A stretch of 64,000 nucleotides of DNA from Nostoc edaphicum CCNP1411 (GCF_014023275.1 NZ_CP054698.1:4092001-4156000), one strand, 5' to 3'; counted from the first letter of the stretch, positions 44,599 through 55,240 are shown. Notes: a model not told the origin generated them from the sequence alone. A program made the numbers and translations.

Positions 44599-45870
44599 AT
44601 GACAGAATCACAGTCTCCATTAAATTCTAACTCTGCTGCCGGACGTAACGTGCCACCAATGCCGCCGCCACCACCCCCAACGCCAACCTTTAGTACACAG
44701 CGGCAGATGACACAAACATTGGATATGTCAACCATTCCTCCTGTCGCAGGTCATCGTCCGGGTAGTCCACCGCCAATACCGACTTCAGCCCGTCCTCAAA
44801 ATAGCGTTCCACAACTCACTTTAGCGAAGTTAATCAGAGAAGCTTACGATCAGGGATATTCTGACTTGCACTTGGGTGTAGGTGAAGTACCCCGCTTCCG
44901 CAGCCGAGGAGAAATTCAATCAACGGATTATCCAGAAACAGATAAAGAAGCTTTTATGAATTGGTTGCGGGAGGTGATGAGTGAAGGGGAAATTCAGCGC
45001 TTTGAAGAACATTTAGAATTTGACGGAGCAACTCAATATGATTTTGCTCGTGTGCGGATTAATGTTTTTGGCTCCCTCAAAGGGGCTGCAATGGTGTTGC
45101 GGTTGATTCCACTGAAAATTTTAACTATGGAACAGTTGAATTTACCGCCAGTTTTTCGGGATATTTGTCATCACCACAAAGGTTTAATTTTGGTGACTGG
45201 GCCCACTGGTTCTGGTAAATCCACCACAATGGCAGCGATGGTTGACTACATCAATAAGGAGATGGCCAAGCATATTATCACCATTGAAGACCCGATAGAA
45301 TTTGTCCATCAAAGCCGCAAGTCTTTAGTCAAACAGCGGGAAGTGGGAATGCATACCCGCAAATTTGACAATGCTTTGAAAGCAGCTTTGCGGGAAGACC
45401 CAGATTTGATTCTGGTGGGGGAAATGCGGGATAAAGAAACAGTTAACACCGCCCTAAAAGCCGCTCAGACAGGTCACTTAGTCATGGGAACTCTGCACAC
45501 TAATAGCGCTGTCAAAACCATTGAGCGGATTCTCAATCTCTACTCTGGTGACGAACAGGATGCAATGCGGGTGGCAGTTTCGGAGTCTTTAGTGGCAGTA
45601 ATTGCTCAAGGCTTGTGTCGCACAACTGACGGTAAGCGGGCTGCTTTCCACGATGTGCTGATCAATACTGAGGCGATTAAAGAATGGATCAAAGATGGTA
45701 AATATGATGAAATTGGCGAGTTGATGAAACAAGCTAGTTTTGACGGCATGATTACGATGAATCAGTCGTTGCTCAATCTCTATCAAGATGGTCGCATTAC
45801 TGAAGAAACTGCTTTAGAAATGTCGCCAACTCCTAACGAAATGGCGCAGTTTCTCCGAGGTCGGGTTTAA
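44599..45870 (+). CDS. pilT: Type IV pilus retraction ATPase PilT
   Basis: Hexameric cytoplasmic ATPase that depolymerises pili for twitching motility. 423 residues: a Pro-rich N-terminal extension (residues 18-75, with PMPPPPPPTPTF), a PAS-like N-domain (SDLHLGVGEVPRFRSRG) and the ATPase core with Walker A GPTGSGKST, Asp box TIEDPIEF, Walker B DLILVGEMRD and the His box MGTLHTN. GEMRD stands where PilT proteins have GEMRD/GELRD, separating it from PilB. The Pro-rich extension is longer than in proteobacterial PilT. Confidence 0.93.
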   Translation: MTESQSPLNSNSAAGRNVPPMPPPPPPTPTFSTQRQMTQTLDMSTIPPVAGHRPGSPPPIPTSARPQNSVPQLTLAKLIREAYDQGYSDLHLGVGEVPRFRSRGEIQSTDYPETDKEAFMNWLREVMSEGEIQRFEEHLEFDGATQYDFARVRINVFGSLKGAAMVLRLIPLKILTMEQLNLPPVFRDICHHHKGLILVTGPTGSGKSTTMAAMVDYINKEMAKHIITIEDPIEFVHQSRKSLVKQREVGMHTRKFDNALKAALREDPDLILVGEMRDKETVNTALKAAQTGHLVMGTLHTNSAVKTIERILNLYSGDEQDAMRVAVSESLVAVIAQGLCRTTDGKRAAFHDVLINTEAIKEWIKDGKYDEIGELMKQASFDGMITMNQSLLNLYQDGRITEETALEMSPTPNEMAQFLRGRV

Positions 45871-45926
45871 GATTGGGCATTGGAGATTAGGGATTGTCTC
45901 GTTCTCAGTCATCAGCTGGGAACGAG

Positions 45927-46946
45927 TTAGTTATGAATTAGGCTGATCACCACTTTACCGAAGTGAGCTGCACTTTTGAGGTAATGATAAGCCTCTCGTG
46001 CTTCAGTGAAGGGGAAAACTCGATCAATAATCGGTTTGATTTGATGCTGTTGCATCACCTGATTCATCGCCTCAAACATTTCCCGGCTGCCAACATAAAT
46101 TCCCTGAACGGTTAAACTCTTAAAAAGTATTGGCATGGGGTCAATCTCACTTCCTCTGTCTGACAATACGCCAATCAAGCTAATACGTCCTCCGATGCGG
46201 ACTGCTTGTAGCGATTTTGGCAGAGTACCTGCACCGCCTACCTCAACTACATGATCTACACCCGTGCGATTAGTCAATTGGTAAACTTGCTTTTCCCAAT
46301 CGGGTGTTGTTTTATAGTTGATTGTCTCATCAGCACCAAGCTGTTTCGCTCGCGCCAATTTTTCATCACTGCTGGAAGTAATAATCGCTCTAGCACCATG
46401 TATCTTGGCAAACTGGAGAGCAAAAATTGAAACTCCTCCAGTACCGAGTAATAAAATACTATCACCCGCGCGAATATTGCCTTTTGTCACCATTCCATGC
46501 CAAGCTGTGACTGCTGCACAGGGCAAAGTTGCACCTTCAATGTAGGATAAATAGTCTGGTAATATCACCAAACCATCTTGGTGTAATACGACATACTCAG
46601 CCAGCATTCCATCAATACCGCCTCCGAGATCAGATTTCATTTTCTCTTTGGTTAAAGAGCCATAAATCCAGTCTTGGAAGAAAGTACCCGCTACGCGATC
46701 GCCTATTTTGACCCGTGTCACACCTTCCCCTACCGCCACAACTTCTCCTGCACCGTCAGATACGGGAATTAACGGATATTTCTGTCCAGCACCGTAAGCT
46801 CCTTCAATGACAAGTAAATCGCGGTAATTTAAGGATATTGCTTTGACTTGAATGAAAACTTTTCCCGCTGCGGGTTTTAGTTCAGGGCGATCGACTAATG
46901 CAAGGGCATCAATCCCGGCGTTGCTTTGAATTTCGTAAGCTTTCAT
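45927..46946 (-). CDS. Medium-chain NAD(P)-dependent alcohol dehydrogenase / quinone reductase-like
   Basis: 339 residues: GroES-like N-domain (SLNYRDLLVIEGAYG, VGDRVAGTFFQDW) and a Rossmann domain with LLLGTGGVSIFALQFA. It lacks the four Cys of the structural zinc site, placing it with the quinone-reductase-like branch. It oxidises an alcohol or reduces an enone or quinone; substrate unknown. The gap to pilT holds a CTCGTTC/GAACGAG hairpin (45899-45926) that may serve both convergent genes. Confidence 0.85.
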   Translation of the reverse strand: MKAYEIQSNAGIDALALVDRPELKPAAGKVFIQVKAISLNYRDLLVIEGAYGAGQKYPLIPVSDGAGEVVAVGEGVTRVKIGDRVAGTFFQDWIYGSLTKEKMKSDLGGGIDGMLAEYVVLHQDGLVILPDYLSYIEGATLPCAAVTAWHGMVTKGNIRAGDSILLLGTGGVSIFALQFAKIHGARAIITSSSDEKLARAKQLGADETINYKTTPDWEKQVYQLTNRTGVDHVVEVGGAGTLPKSLQAVRIGGRISLIGVLSDRGSEIDPMPILFKSLTVQGIYVGSREMFEAMNQVMQQHQIKPIIDRVFPFTEAREAYHYLKSAAHFGKVVISLIHN

Positions 46947-47070
46947 AGAATTTATTTGTCAATAGCTCAAACAGTAAGGAGTCCCCTAACATATCTGTAT
47001 TCGCATTGGCAGTGCGAGGAATTACACTTCTGCCCCTCTGCCCCCTGCCCCCTGCCTCCTGCCTCCTAAG

Positions 47071-48012
47071 CTATCGCCAATCATCCAAGGCAAAAACATC
47101 TGGGCGATTGAATCCCGCTTCATTCGGTCTATGCATTGCAACTCCGATGATTTCACTGCGAAAACCACGAGCAAGCATTCTGCGGTAGGCTTCGTCTCGA
47201 CTCGTATTGACCCCAGCTATTAAACGTGACATTTTTTGAGCCGCAGTCAATGCTTCACACAAATCTAATAACTGCTCAAAACGTTGCCCTGCATCGTTGC
47301 CAGAATATACTGCCCCAAATCGGACAAAGCAAGTATTACTACCTGCCTCAGTACCCGCCCCATAGTGACAAACTGCAAATCCTGCCAAGCTTGCATCATC
47401 CCATAACAACACCGTATCACCCAGTTCTTGAGCCTGAACGGTGAGAACTTCCTGTGATAAATCTAGTCCTTCATAAATAGAATTAGTGAGTTGATCAATT
47501 GCTTTCAGACTTTGGATACGTTCATCCTCACTCATCTGTGAGTATCTAGTTCCTTGAGGTATTGGCTGTAATTGCTGTACTTGCTTTGCCAAAATCGCAG
47601 TGAGAAAACGCAGACGGAAGCCAAATTTTTGATATAGTACGTGATGCTTAGGACTTTGAGCAAAAGTAAACAGTCCTGTCATTGGAGTATTCCACTGGTC
47701 AAAGCAATTTGTGGCAGCTTCAACCAGACGTTGACCGACTCCTTGGTTCCAAAAGTCAGGATGAACGCTTAACGGCCCAAAATAGCCAAAGCTCCCCCAA
47801 TTCACCACCAAGTTAGACCCGATTAATTTTCCGTCTACCTCAGCAGCAAATGCCCTATTCGGATCAGTTTTCCAGCGATGGTGGATGTAAGCAGCATCCC
47901 CATAAAACTCGGTTGGTTCAGGTAGTCCTAACAAAGTGCCAAAGGCCAGCCGAAAAATATGGTCAGCCGCAGCTAACTCATTCTCTTGGAGTAATCGGAT
48001 AGAAACGTTCAT
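47071..48012 (-). CDS. GNAT family N-acetyltransferase
   Basis: 313 residues. The N-terminal GNAT domain (about 1-150) has the acetyl-CoA loop HPDFWNQGVGQRLVEAA and the strand YFGPLSVHP. The C-terminal half (about 155-313) looks like a second, degenerate GNAT fold (LAGFAVCHYGAG, LIAGVNTSRDEAYRRMLARGFR), so the protein is probably a tandem-GNAT type. Substrate unknown. Confidence 0.8.
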   Translation of the reverse strand: MNVSIRLLQENELAAADHIFRLAFGTLLGLPEPTEFYGDAAYIHHRWKTDPNRAFAAEVDGKLIGSNLVVNWGSFGYFGPLSVHPDFWNQGVGQRLVEAATNCFDQWNTPMTGLFTFAQSPKHHVLYQKFGFRLRFLTAILAKQVQQLQPIPQGTRYSQMSEDERIQSLKAIDQLTNSIYEGLDLSQEVLTVQAQELGDTVLLWDDASLAGFAVCHYGAGTEAGSNTCFVRFGAVYSGNDAGQRFEQLLDLCEALTAAQKMSRLIAGVNTSRDEAYRRMLARGFRSEIIGVAMHRPNEAGFNRPDVFALDDWR

Positions 48013-48114
48013 CTCTTTGTTGTGTTGAGAGCGCTAGGTTCTATCCTATTACTTAGAGTTATGCCAAGTTGCAAACTTTTTAGGACGCGGGGACACGCAG
48101 GTTAATTTGAAGTT

Positions 48115-48139
48115 AAAAGGGCGGTTTTTAACCGCCCTT
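48115..48139 (-). terminator. Terminator of the TPR gene
   Basis: AAGGGCGGTTTTTAACCGCCCTT, a perfect hairpin 7 bp after the TPR stop codon, with a T-run on the minus strand. Confidence 0.75.
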
Positions 48140-48145
48140 GTAAAG

Positions 48146-49168
48146 CTAAAGAGAATCTATGAACTGCTGCACTTTTTCCAGGAGTGGCTGATGTTCGATT
48201 TGCTCTGCTAACTCCTGGGCATTTTGGTAGCACGATCGCGCCAACTTTTTGCGTTTGGTTGTGGCGTAGAGGGTTCCCATATTCAGCAAGGTTGAAATTT
48301 CCCCAAGAGAATCACCCAGTTGTTGATAAATTGTCATGGCTTGTTTGTAGAACTTCATGGCTTGCCGGTGCTGTGCCAGGGAACTGTAGGTAAAACCAAT
48401 GTTGTGCAGGGTTGTTGCCTCGCCTGCGCGATCGCTAATTGCCTGACGTGTCAAAAGAACTTGATAATAAAGCAACAGCGCTTGTTTGGGTTTTCCTAAA
48501 TCATGATAAATAGAAGCAATGTTGTTTAAGGTGGTTGCTTCTCCAAGCAAATTCTTGACAGCTCGTTGAATTGGAAGTGCTGCTTCAAAAAATTCTAGTG
48601 CTTGCTCAAACTTGCCTAAGACATTGTAAGCAAACCCAATGCCATTTAGGGTTGTTGCCTCACCAGAAAAGTCACCTAACAATCGCCGCATCCTCAAAAT
48701 TTGATGTTGTAGCAACAGTGCCCCTTTCGGTTCTCCCAACCGCGTATAAATTAGCGCCACATCATTGAGAGTAGAAATTTCTCCTTGAGCATCTTGCAAT
48801 CGCCTAAAGATTGGTAGTGATTTGTCAAAATGTTCCAACGCTTGCGAAAAGCGTCCAAGACGGCTGTAGGTAGAACCCAAATTGCTAAGTGCAGTTGCTT
48901 GTGCTGGCGCGTTGCCAATTTCATTAGCAACCGAAAGCGCCTGATGAAAGCGCTCTAATGCTCTTTGAGGTTGCCAGCAACTGAGGTGGGCTAAACCAAG
49001 GTCGTTTAATGTATAACCTTCTCTGGCCCTGTCTGGAATTGCTCTAGCCAAGTGTAAATTCTTGGTTGCCAGGTCGAGATACTCTTGAAATTTCCCCCGC
49101 TGATAGTAGCGGTTTGCTTCATCACGACGTTGTTCCCACTCTTTGACTTGATTTAAAGGTTGCGTCAT
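48146..49168 (-). CDS. Tetratricopeptide-repeat protein, seven 40-residue repeats
   Basis: 340 residues. After a short charged N-terminus come seven units with an exact 40-residue period (each like GEATTLNNIGxxYxxLGxxxQALxxxxQxL), of the TPR_12/kinesin-light-chain type that follows CHAT or signalling domains in cyanobacteria. No enzymatic domain, signal peptide or membrane segment is seen. It is a scaffold for protein contacts; partner unknown. Confidence 0.88.
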   Translation of the reverse strand: MTQPLNQVKEWEQRRDEANRYYQRGKFQEYLDLATKNLHLARAIPDRAREGYTLNDLGLAHLSCWQPQRALERFHQALSVANEIGNAPAQATALSNLGSTYSRLGRFSQALEHFDKSLPIFRRLQDAQGEISTLNDVALIYTRLGEPKGALLLQHQILRMRRLLGDFSGEATTLNGIGFAYNVLGKFEQALEFFEAALPIQRAVKNLLGEATTLNNIASIYHDLGKPKQALLLYYQVLLTRQAISDRAGEATTLHNIGFTYSSLAQHRQAMKFYKQAMTIYQQLGDSLGEISTLLNMGTLYATTKRKKLARSCYQNAQELAEQIEHQPLLEKVQQFIDSL

Positions 49169-49416
49169 CTGACCTCAGTTGCACTCTGCGATAAATAGGC
49201 AGGATATCTTTTAGGAATGAACCTCTCTTAGGTTTCCCAAATTTTAACCTTTATCTTCTACCTTTAGATATAAGACGTAAACAGAGAAATATGGTATTAT
49301 TCCATACTTACAAAGATATATATGAAGCAATTAATACAAATAATCTAGTAAGAGCGTGCAACTATACGTTCCTACAAAATATTTAGATTCTAATTGTGAA
49401 TGGTAGGCTTTCCGGT

Positions 49417-49569
49417 TTAATACTTGTACAGGGCTTCTTTGACCTGATCTTTAGGTATAGGCCCTCTAAGTGAATACCTCATAACTGCTGGGTTACTCAA
49501 AATGGAAGCTAGTTCATCTAAATCTTGAGGAGTATAGGGTCTTAGTAGCAGTCTTGCGGTTTTTATCTC
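49417..49569 (-). pseudogene. Fragment of a RimJ/RimL-type GNAT acetyltransferase
   Basis: The minus strand reads EIKTARLLLRPYTPQDLDEL then ASILSNPAVMRYSLRGPIPK and DQVKEALYKY to a stop: the first about 50 residues of a ribosomal-protein-alanine-acetyltransferase-like protein. No in-frame start codon exists and the rest of the domain is missing. It lies in the gap 49169-49650, which holds nothing else. Confidence 0.65.
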
Positions 49570-49650
49570 AGCATGGTATCAGGGTAGGAAGACAAACACT
49601 ACTTTAAACAAGCGTGTTTTTTTCCAAACATTAAATATAATGCTCTTACT

Positions 49651-51531
49651 ATGAGCATCTACCAATCTCTCAAAAAATCTTATACCCAAGACCGACGGCG
49701 TGAGAATGACTGGCGGTTGTTTTTGCGTTTAGTGCCCTATGCCCGTCGTAGTGGACGACTATTGGCGCTGTCGATGTGCTTACTCGTACCGATCGCGCTA
49801 GCTAATGCCATACAACCGCTGTTGATTGGCCAAGTAATCTCTCTGATTCGCAATGAACCTAGCACTTACGAATTTCTCAGGAATCGCCCCTTATCTCAAG
49901 GTCTAAATATCCTGGAGGGATTATTGGTAATTGCGATCGCAATCCGATTGATTTTGACAGGCTATCAGGGTTACATAGTACAGAAGCTAGGGCAACAAAT
50001 CACCGCAGCAATTCGCCAAGACTTATTCCAGCACGTCACATCTCTAGCAGTACGCTTTTTTGACCGCACGCCCGTAGGTAAATTAATCACCAGAATCACC
50101 AGCGACGTGGAAGTGTTAGGCGATGTCTTTTCTACTGGGGCAATTGGCATTGTATCCAATTTGTTTTCCATGCTGGTGATTTTGGGTTTAATGTTTTCCA
50201 TCCAATGGCAACTTACCTGCTTGCTGCTATTGATGCTGTTACCAGTTACCTGGGTGATTGTTTACATTCAGCAACAGTACCGCAAAGCCAATTACAAAGG
50301 GCGGGAAGAACTTTCTATATTGAACTCACAGTTACAAGAAAATGTGGTTGGCATTAACGTAGTGCAGCTGTTTCGCAGGGAAAAATTTAATGCCGAATTG
50401 TTTCGCGCCACAAACAGCCGCTACACTCAGCAAATGGATCAAACCATCTTTTATGATTCATTTATTTCAGCAACCTTGGAATGGATTGGACTGATTGCGA
50501 TCGCAGGTGTTTTGTTGATGGGTGGTTGGTTACTCTTGGGAGAAAGGTTGACTTTTGGGATTTTATCTGCATTTATCTTGTATGCCCAGCGATTATTTGA
50601 CCCTTTAAGGGATTTTGCGGAAAAATTTACAGTAATTCAAGCTGGTTTTACTGCCATTGAACGCGTAGGAGATATATTAGATGAACCGATAGAAATCCGC
50701 GATCGCGCCAATGTCCGCTTCTCAATATTTGATGCAAAATTTGGCTACATAGACGAAATCGTTGCCAATCTCGAATCCCCAGACCTCACTTCCCCCCCAG
50801 AACTGGGAGAAATTCGCTTCGATCACGTCTGGTTTGCTTACAAAAATGATGATTACGTAATTAAAGACTTAGATTTCACCATTAATCCTGGTGAAAGAGT
50901 GGCATTAGTCGGCCCTACAGGTGCGGGTAAAACTTCTATTATCCGACTTTTGTGCCGCCTCTACGAACCCACCCAAGGACGCATTCTCATTGATGGCGTC
51001 GATATTCGGGAAGTGCCACAAGCAGAACTGCGGCGCTACATGGCAGTAATTTTACAAGAAGGCTTTTTATTTGCCGGCGATGTTAAAAGCAACATTTCTT
51101 TAGGAGATGGCTATACCATTGAACAGATTCAACAAGCAGCAGAAGAAACCAACATCGCCCAGTTTATAGAAGAACTACCCCAAGGCTATGATACTCAACT
51201 TCGAGAACGGGGTACAAATATTTCTAGTGGTCAAAAGCAACTTTTAGCCTTCGCACGGGCTGCCATTCGCAATCCCCAAATTTTGGTACTAGATGAGGCT
51301 ACCGCTAGCTTGGATGTTGGCACAGAAGCTTTAGTTCAAGAGGCATTAAACCAGCTTTTGCTTAGACGTACCGCCATTATTATCGCTCACCGCTTGTCTA
51401 CGATTCGGAATGTAGACCGGATTTTTGTTCTGAAGCGTGGCGAATTAATCGAACAGGGAAGTCATGATCAATTACTGCAAGAAGGAGGGCTTTATGCCAC
51501 TTTGCATAACTTGCAGATGTTGGGAAGTTAG
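49651..51531 (+). CDS. ABC multidrug/lipid exporter half-transporter
   Basis: 626 residues: six membrane helices (about 35-325) fused to a nucleotide-binding domain with Walker A GPTGAGKTS, Q-loop VILQEGFLF, signature SSGQKQLLAFARA, Walker B ILVLDEATASLD and H-loop IIAHRLST. It is of the MsbA/MdlB-like exporter class, acting as a dimer in the cytoplasmic membrane. Signature NISSGQKQ instead of LSGGQ is common in this subgroup. Substrate unknown. Confidence 0.9.
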   Translation: MSIYQSLKKSYTQDRRRENDWRLFLRLVPYARRSGRLLALSMCLLVPIALANAIQPLLIGQVISLIRNEPSTYEFLRNRPLSQGLNILEGLLVIAIAIRLILTGYQGYIVQKLGQQITAAIRQDLFQHVTSLAVRFFDRTPVGKLITRITSDVEVLGDVFSTGAIGIVSNLFSMLVILGLMFSIQWQLTCLLLLMLLPVTWVIVYIQQQYRKANYKGREELSILNSQLQENVVGINVVQLFRREKFNAELFRATNSRYTQQMDQTIFYDSFISATLEWIGLIAIAGVLLMGGWLLLGERLTFGILSAFILYAQRLFDPLRDFAEKFTVIQAGFTAIERVGDILDEPIEIRDRANVRFSIFDAKFGYIDEIVANLESPDLTSPPELGEIRFDHVWFAYKNDDYVIKDLDFTINPGERVALVGPTGAGKTSIIRLLCRLYEPTQGRILIDGVDIREVPQAELRRYMAVILQEGFLFAGDVKSNISLGDGYTIEQIQQAAEETNIAQFIEELPQGYDTQLRERGTNISSGQKQLLAFARAAIRNPQILVLDEATASLDVGTEALVQEALNQLLLRRTAIIIAHRLSTIRNVDRIFVLKRGELIEQGSHDQLLQEGGLYATLHNLQMLGS

Positions 51532-51541
51532 TATATTTTCA

Positions 51542-51661
51542 GGTAAGAATTTAGGAGTCAGAATAGTTAAATAATTAGGAGAAAATTTGATACATAAATG
51601 TAATGATCATGCTGCATTCCATTTAAATTCTGACTTCTGACTTCTGGGTGCTGAATTCTTA
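51542..51661. repeat. Low-complexity inverted repeat block (GTAAGAATT ends)
   Basis: GTAAGAATTTAGGAGTCAGAA pairs imperfectly with TTCTGGGTGCTGAATTCTTAC; the right arm includes TTCTGACTTCTGACTTCTG heptads. Confidence 0.55.
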
Positions 51662-51737
51662 CATTTTCAGAATCATCCCAAGTTTGAGATGAGATTATCA
51701 ATTTATTAGAAAATTCAGAAATCTTGTTATTTCCAAT

Positions 51738-51767
51738 AAAAAACCCTACTGTTGATTAACAGTAGGG
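51738..51767 (-). terminator. Terminator hairpin CCCTACTGTT/AACAGTAGGG
   Basis: A perfect 10-bp stem with a 4-base loop and an A-run on its left, so it terminates minus-strand transcription (from the gene ending at 52058), about 290 bp beyond that gene. No gene is seen in 51768-52057. Confidence 0.65.
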
Positions 51768-52057
51768 GAAATTTGTTAATTGTGTCGTTTTCTCAAGCTT
51801 GCTAATTAAGTCAACATTTAAATTTAAAAAATTACTAAATATTGCACGAGATAAACCATCTAATCTATCTCTTATAGTTTCAAGCGATCACTTTATGTTT
51901 GCTTTTTTAGGTATAGATATAGCTACAAAATAAAAGTGCCGCATTCCGGATTATGCCCTGAATATATTAAAAGCAACTTGAAATCAGACATTGCCTTCCT
52001 GTCAAATTTAACGCTGGTTACAGAGCAACTACCTTTAGGTATGGGTTAATCTAAAAT

Positions 52058-52705
52058 CTAAAATCTAAAATCCAAAATTGATTGACCTACCACTTTTGGC
52101 GCATCAACCTGCAAACTCATCTGCTCACAACGCACAGTTAACCAAGGCTGACCTAAACCCATTCCAGAAAAAGAACTTTCGGCGGGGATTTCTAACTTAG
52201 AACCAATTAAGCCCAACACAGACTCAAATTCAGCAGGGAATATCAGCAAATCAGCATCCTTGGCGCTGAAACTAGAGACACTTAACCTCTGTCTCCATGC
52301 CAAGCTTTGTTGATTGTACTTAAGACTACACAGCTTCCGGTTTTCCTGATGCACATTAACATACTTTCCTTGTTCCCAGGTAAACTCAGCTAGTTCCTTT
52401 GGTAGTCCCCAAATTTCTCGACCACCAGCCACCGAATCAGCATTATCTACATAAATGTGAGAAATCCAAGCGCCGATTTTTCTCTGGTAATTAACCAAAG
52501 CTGGGACAACAATTAACTCACTATACTCCAGTACCGAGCCTGACCCGTAATTAGATAAATACACGCTAGCAAGGGTTTTACCAGGCCATACAGAAATAAT
52601 TTCTAACTCTAAGGGAATCAAAGGGCGCACTTGGTCAATATTTACCAAATGCAGAGTTTGGATAGCATAACCATGAAGTGTCCAAGGTGCTTGTGGATAT
52701 GGCAT
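52058..52705 (-). CDS. Acetoacetate-decarboxylase-like protein
   Basis: 215 residues. The fold marks are RPLIPLELEIISVWPGKTLASVYLSNYGSGSVLEYSELIVVPALV and HIYVDNADSVAGGREIWGLPKELAEF, the conserved gating and active-site strands of the acetoacetate decarboxylase superfamily. True ADC uses a Schiff-base Lys; the Lys in WGLPKELA is well placed, but activity is not certain, since many cyanobacterial members are uncharacterised. It stands alone, upstream of the dnaK terminator region. Confidence 0.75.
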   Translation of the reverse strand: MPYPQAPWTLHGYAIQTLHLVNIDQVRPLIPLELEIISVWPGKTLASVYLSNYGSGSVLEYSELIVVPALVNYQRKIGAWISHIYVDNADSVAGGREIWGLPKELAEFTWEQGKYVNVHQENRKLCSLKYNQQSLAWRQRLSVSSFSAKDADLLIFPAEFESVLGLIGSKLEIPAESSFSGMGLGQPWLTVRCEQMSLQVDAPKVVGQSILDFRF

Positions 52706-52736
52706 AAGGGATTAACCAGACTTTATATAACTCCTA

Positions 52737-52804
52737 ATTCTTGTACAGACGCGATTTATCGCGTCTCTCCATTCTTGTACAGACGCGATTTATCGCGTCT
52801 CTCC
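52737..52804. repeat. Perfect 34-bp tandem duplication
   Basis: Two identical head-to-tail copies, each with the 20-bp palindrome AGACGCGATTTATCGCGTCT. The core is related to the dispersed repeats at 30534-30556 and 58381-58426. Confidence 0.9.
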
Positions 52805-52815
52805 TAACATCCTTT

Positions 52816-52851
52816 AAAAAAAATCCCCACTCAGGGATTTGCCTGAGTGGG
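52816..52851 (-). terminator. dnaK terminator
   Basis: CCCACTCAGG / CCTGAGTGGG stem with a 6-base loop and an A8 run to its left (U-run on the minus strand), 47 bp past the dnaK stop. Confidence 0.8.
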
Positions 52852-52897
52852 TAATATGAGGTGGAACAAGATCATCTTCCCAAAAGAAGTAAGGGAA

Positions 52898-54802
52898 TTA
52901 TTTGCTCTCTGTAAAATCAGCGTCAATCACATCATCGCCGCTACCAGAGCTAGATGTAGAACCGCTATCTTGAGGTTCAGCACCAGGTGCAGCACCGCCA
53001 CCAGCTTGTTGATAGATGTTGCTACCAACAGCGAATAGCGCTTGTTGCAATTCTGGAGTCAGCTTCTTGATTTGCTCATCGTCTTCTTTCGCAACTGCTT
53101 CCCGCAGTTCTTTCACTAAACCTTCGACTTTGGTCTTGTCAGCATCGGGAACTTTATCGCCCAATTCTTGTAACTGCTTTTCAGCTTGGTATGCCAAAGA
53201 ATCGGCTTGGTTCTTGCGTTCAATCTTTTCACGCCGTTCTTTGTCAGATGAAGCGTTCTGTTCAGCTTCTCTCACCATCCGGTCAACGTCATTTTTATCC
53301 AGGGTGGAAGCGCCAGTTATGCTGATGGACTGTTCTTTACCAGTGCCTTTGTCCTTAGCAGTGACGTTAAGGATACCATTAGCGTCAATATCGAAGACCA
53401 CTTCAATTTGAGGGACGCCACGTGGTGCAGGAGGAATACCATCAAGGCGGAAGGTTCCCAAGCTCTTATTATCGTTAGAGAATTCGCGTTCACCTTGAAG
53501 GACGTGAATTTCTACGTTGGTTTGACCATCTACAGCGGTGGAGAAAACTTCGGATTTTTTGGTGGGAATTGTGGTGTTGCGAGGGATAATTTTGGTCATC
53601 ACGCCGCCCAATGTTTCCACACCCAAAGATAGCGGTGTCACGTCTAACAGCAAGATGCCCGTTACATCACCAGCCAGTACCCCGGCTTGAATAGCTGCAC
53701 CAACTGCTACGACTTCATCAGGGTTCACGCTTTGGTTGGGGTCTTTACCCAATACCTGCTTCACAATCTGCTGTACAGCAGGAATGCGGGTAGAACCACC
53801 AACTAATACCACTTCATCAATATCGCCTTTGTTTAACTTGGCATCCCGAAGGGCGTTTTCCACAGGAACACGACAACGGTCGATTAAGTCAGAGCAAAGT
53901 TCTTCAAACTGAGCGCGAGTCAGGGTTGTATCCAGGTGCTTGGGGCCATCCTGGGTTGCGGTGATAAATGGCAGGTTAATTTCTGCTTGGGTGACGCTAG
54001 AAAGCTCAATTTTGGCTTTTTCTGCGGCTTCAGTCAGACGTTGTAAAGCTTGTTTGTCTTTCCGGAGGTCAATACCTTCGGCTTTCTTGAACTTATCAGC
54101 TAAGAAGTCAACTATTTTCTTGTCGAAGTCATCACCGCCAAGGTGGGTATCACCAGATGTGGCTAGTACTTCAAAAACTCCATCTCCTACTTCCAGTACG
54201 GATACGTCGAAGGTACCACCACCCAAGTCAAACACGAGAATGGTTTCGTTACTCTTCTTGTCAAACCCATAAGCCAAAGATGCAGCTGTAGGCTCGTTGA
54301 TAATCCGTAGAACTTCAATCCCGGCAATTTTACCAGCGTCTTTTGTCGCTTGCCGTTGGGAGTCGTTGAAGTATGCCGGAACGGTGATTACAGCTTGGGT
54401 TACGGTTTCGCCCAAGTATTTGCTGGCATCTTCAACTAGTTTGCGAAGAACTTTTGCAGAAATTTCTTCAGGAGCAAATGCTTTACCAGCGATTGGACAA
54501 TCTAATTTGACATTGCCGTTATTGCTGAGGACTTTGTAAGAAACTTCCGTAGCTTCGTTACTCACTTCGTCGTAGCGGCGTCCGATGAAGCGTTTGACTG
54601 AGTAAAACGTATTTTCTGTGTTCATCACCGCTTGGCGTTTGGCGATTTGACCAACCAAGTTATCGCCATTTTTAGCAAATGCCACTACTGAGGGTGTTGT
54701 CCGAAAACCTTCAGCATTAGCAATTACTGTGGGTTTACCACCTTCCATCACTGCCACGCAGGAGTTCGTTGTTCCTAAGTCAATTCCAACTACTTTTGCC
54801 AT
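52898..54802 (-). CDS. dnaK: Molecular chaperone DnaK (Hsp70)
   Basis: 634 residues, full length. ATPase domain: [70 protein letters not shown]. Then the substrate domain ([22 protein letters not shown]) and the acidic end [12 protein letters not shown] typical of the DnaK2-type main chaperone of cyanobacteria. It binds unfolded segments in the cytoplasm with DnaJ and GrpE. No dnaJ or grpE is adjacent. No CIRCE is visible in the 430-bp upstream gap (54803-55240), which holds only imperfect hairpins and a short heptad-like CCCAATGCCCCAT tract. Confidence 0.97.
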   Translation of the reverse strand: MAKVVGIDLGTTNSCVAVMEGGKPTVIANAEGFRTTPSVVAFAKNGDNLVGQIAKRQAVMNTENTFYSVKRFIGRRYDEVSNEATEVSYKVLSNNGNVKLDCPIAGKAFAPEEISAKVLRKLVEDASKYLGETVTQAVITVPAYFNDSQRQATKDAGKIAGIEVLRIINEPTAASLAYGFDKKSNETILVFDLGGGTFDVSVLEVGDGVFEVLATSGDTHLGGDDFDKKIVDFLADKFKKAEGIDLRKDKQALQRLTEAAEKAKIELSSVTQAEINLPFITATQDGPKHLDTTLTRAQFEELCSDLIDRCRVPVENALRDAKLNKGDIDEVVLVGGSTRIPAVQQIVKQVLGKDPNQSVNPDEVVAVGAAIQAGVLAGDVTGILLLDVTPLSLGVETLGGVMTKIIPRNTTIPTKKSEVFSTAVDGQTNVEIHVLQGEREFSNDNKSLGTFRLDGIPPAPRGVPQIEVVFDIDANGILNVTAKDKGTGKEQSISITGASTLDKNDVDRMVREAEQNASSDKERREKIERKNQADSLAYQAEKQLQELGDKVPDADKTKVEGLVKELREAVAKEDDEQIKKLTPELQQALFAVGSNIYQQAGGGAAPGAEPQDSGSTSSSGSGDDVIDADFTESK

Positions 54803-55240
54803 TTTAGGTGCTGGCTCCGTATAACTACAAATGAATGAATGAGAATATAAAGCACTAAATTTTCAACCAACAGGGTCAAGAAATCAGCCAGTTCAGCATG
54901 AATACCTTTGATTCGGCCTTCCTGGGGTTAAAACTCCAGACTAATGCTGATATATATACTGAACCTTAGTGGTAGCCAGTCCATGAAGGGTGGTTTCCCG
55001 AACCTTGCTTAGGACGGTTAAACTAACTAAATTGTGTTTTTAGTTGGTTCATGGATTTATTTGTCTTCACTCTGTCTAATGTATGAGAATTAATACTTTC
55101 AGCAATTAGGGTGAACCGTAACGTCCGAGTGGTGTTTGCCGTCTTTAGAGGCAACAAACTACAGAAACACTGAGGATTGGGCATGGAACATGGGGCATGG
55201 GGCATTGAATAAAATATGACACTCAGCACTTAGCAGTTAC

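Noticed and set aside
53940..54539. Long frames opposite dnaK
   Set aside because: Shadows of a highly conserved gene on the opposite strand.
55023..55229. 68-codon minus-strand frame upstream of dnaK
   Set aside because: Its start is made of heptad-like repeats (MPHAPCSMPNPQ) and the rest lacks protein character.
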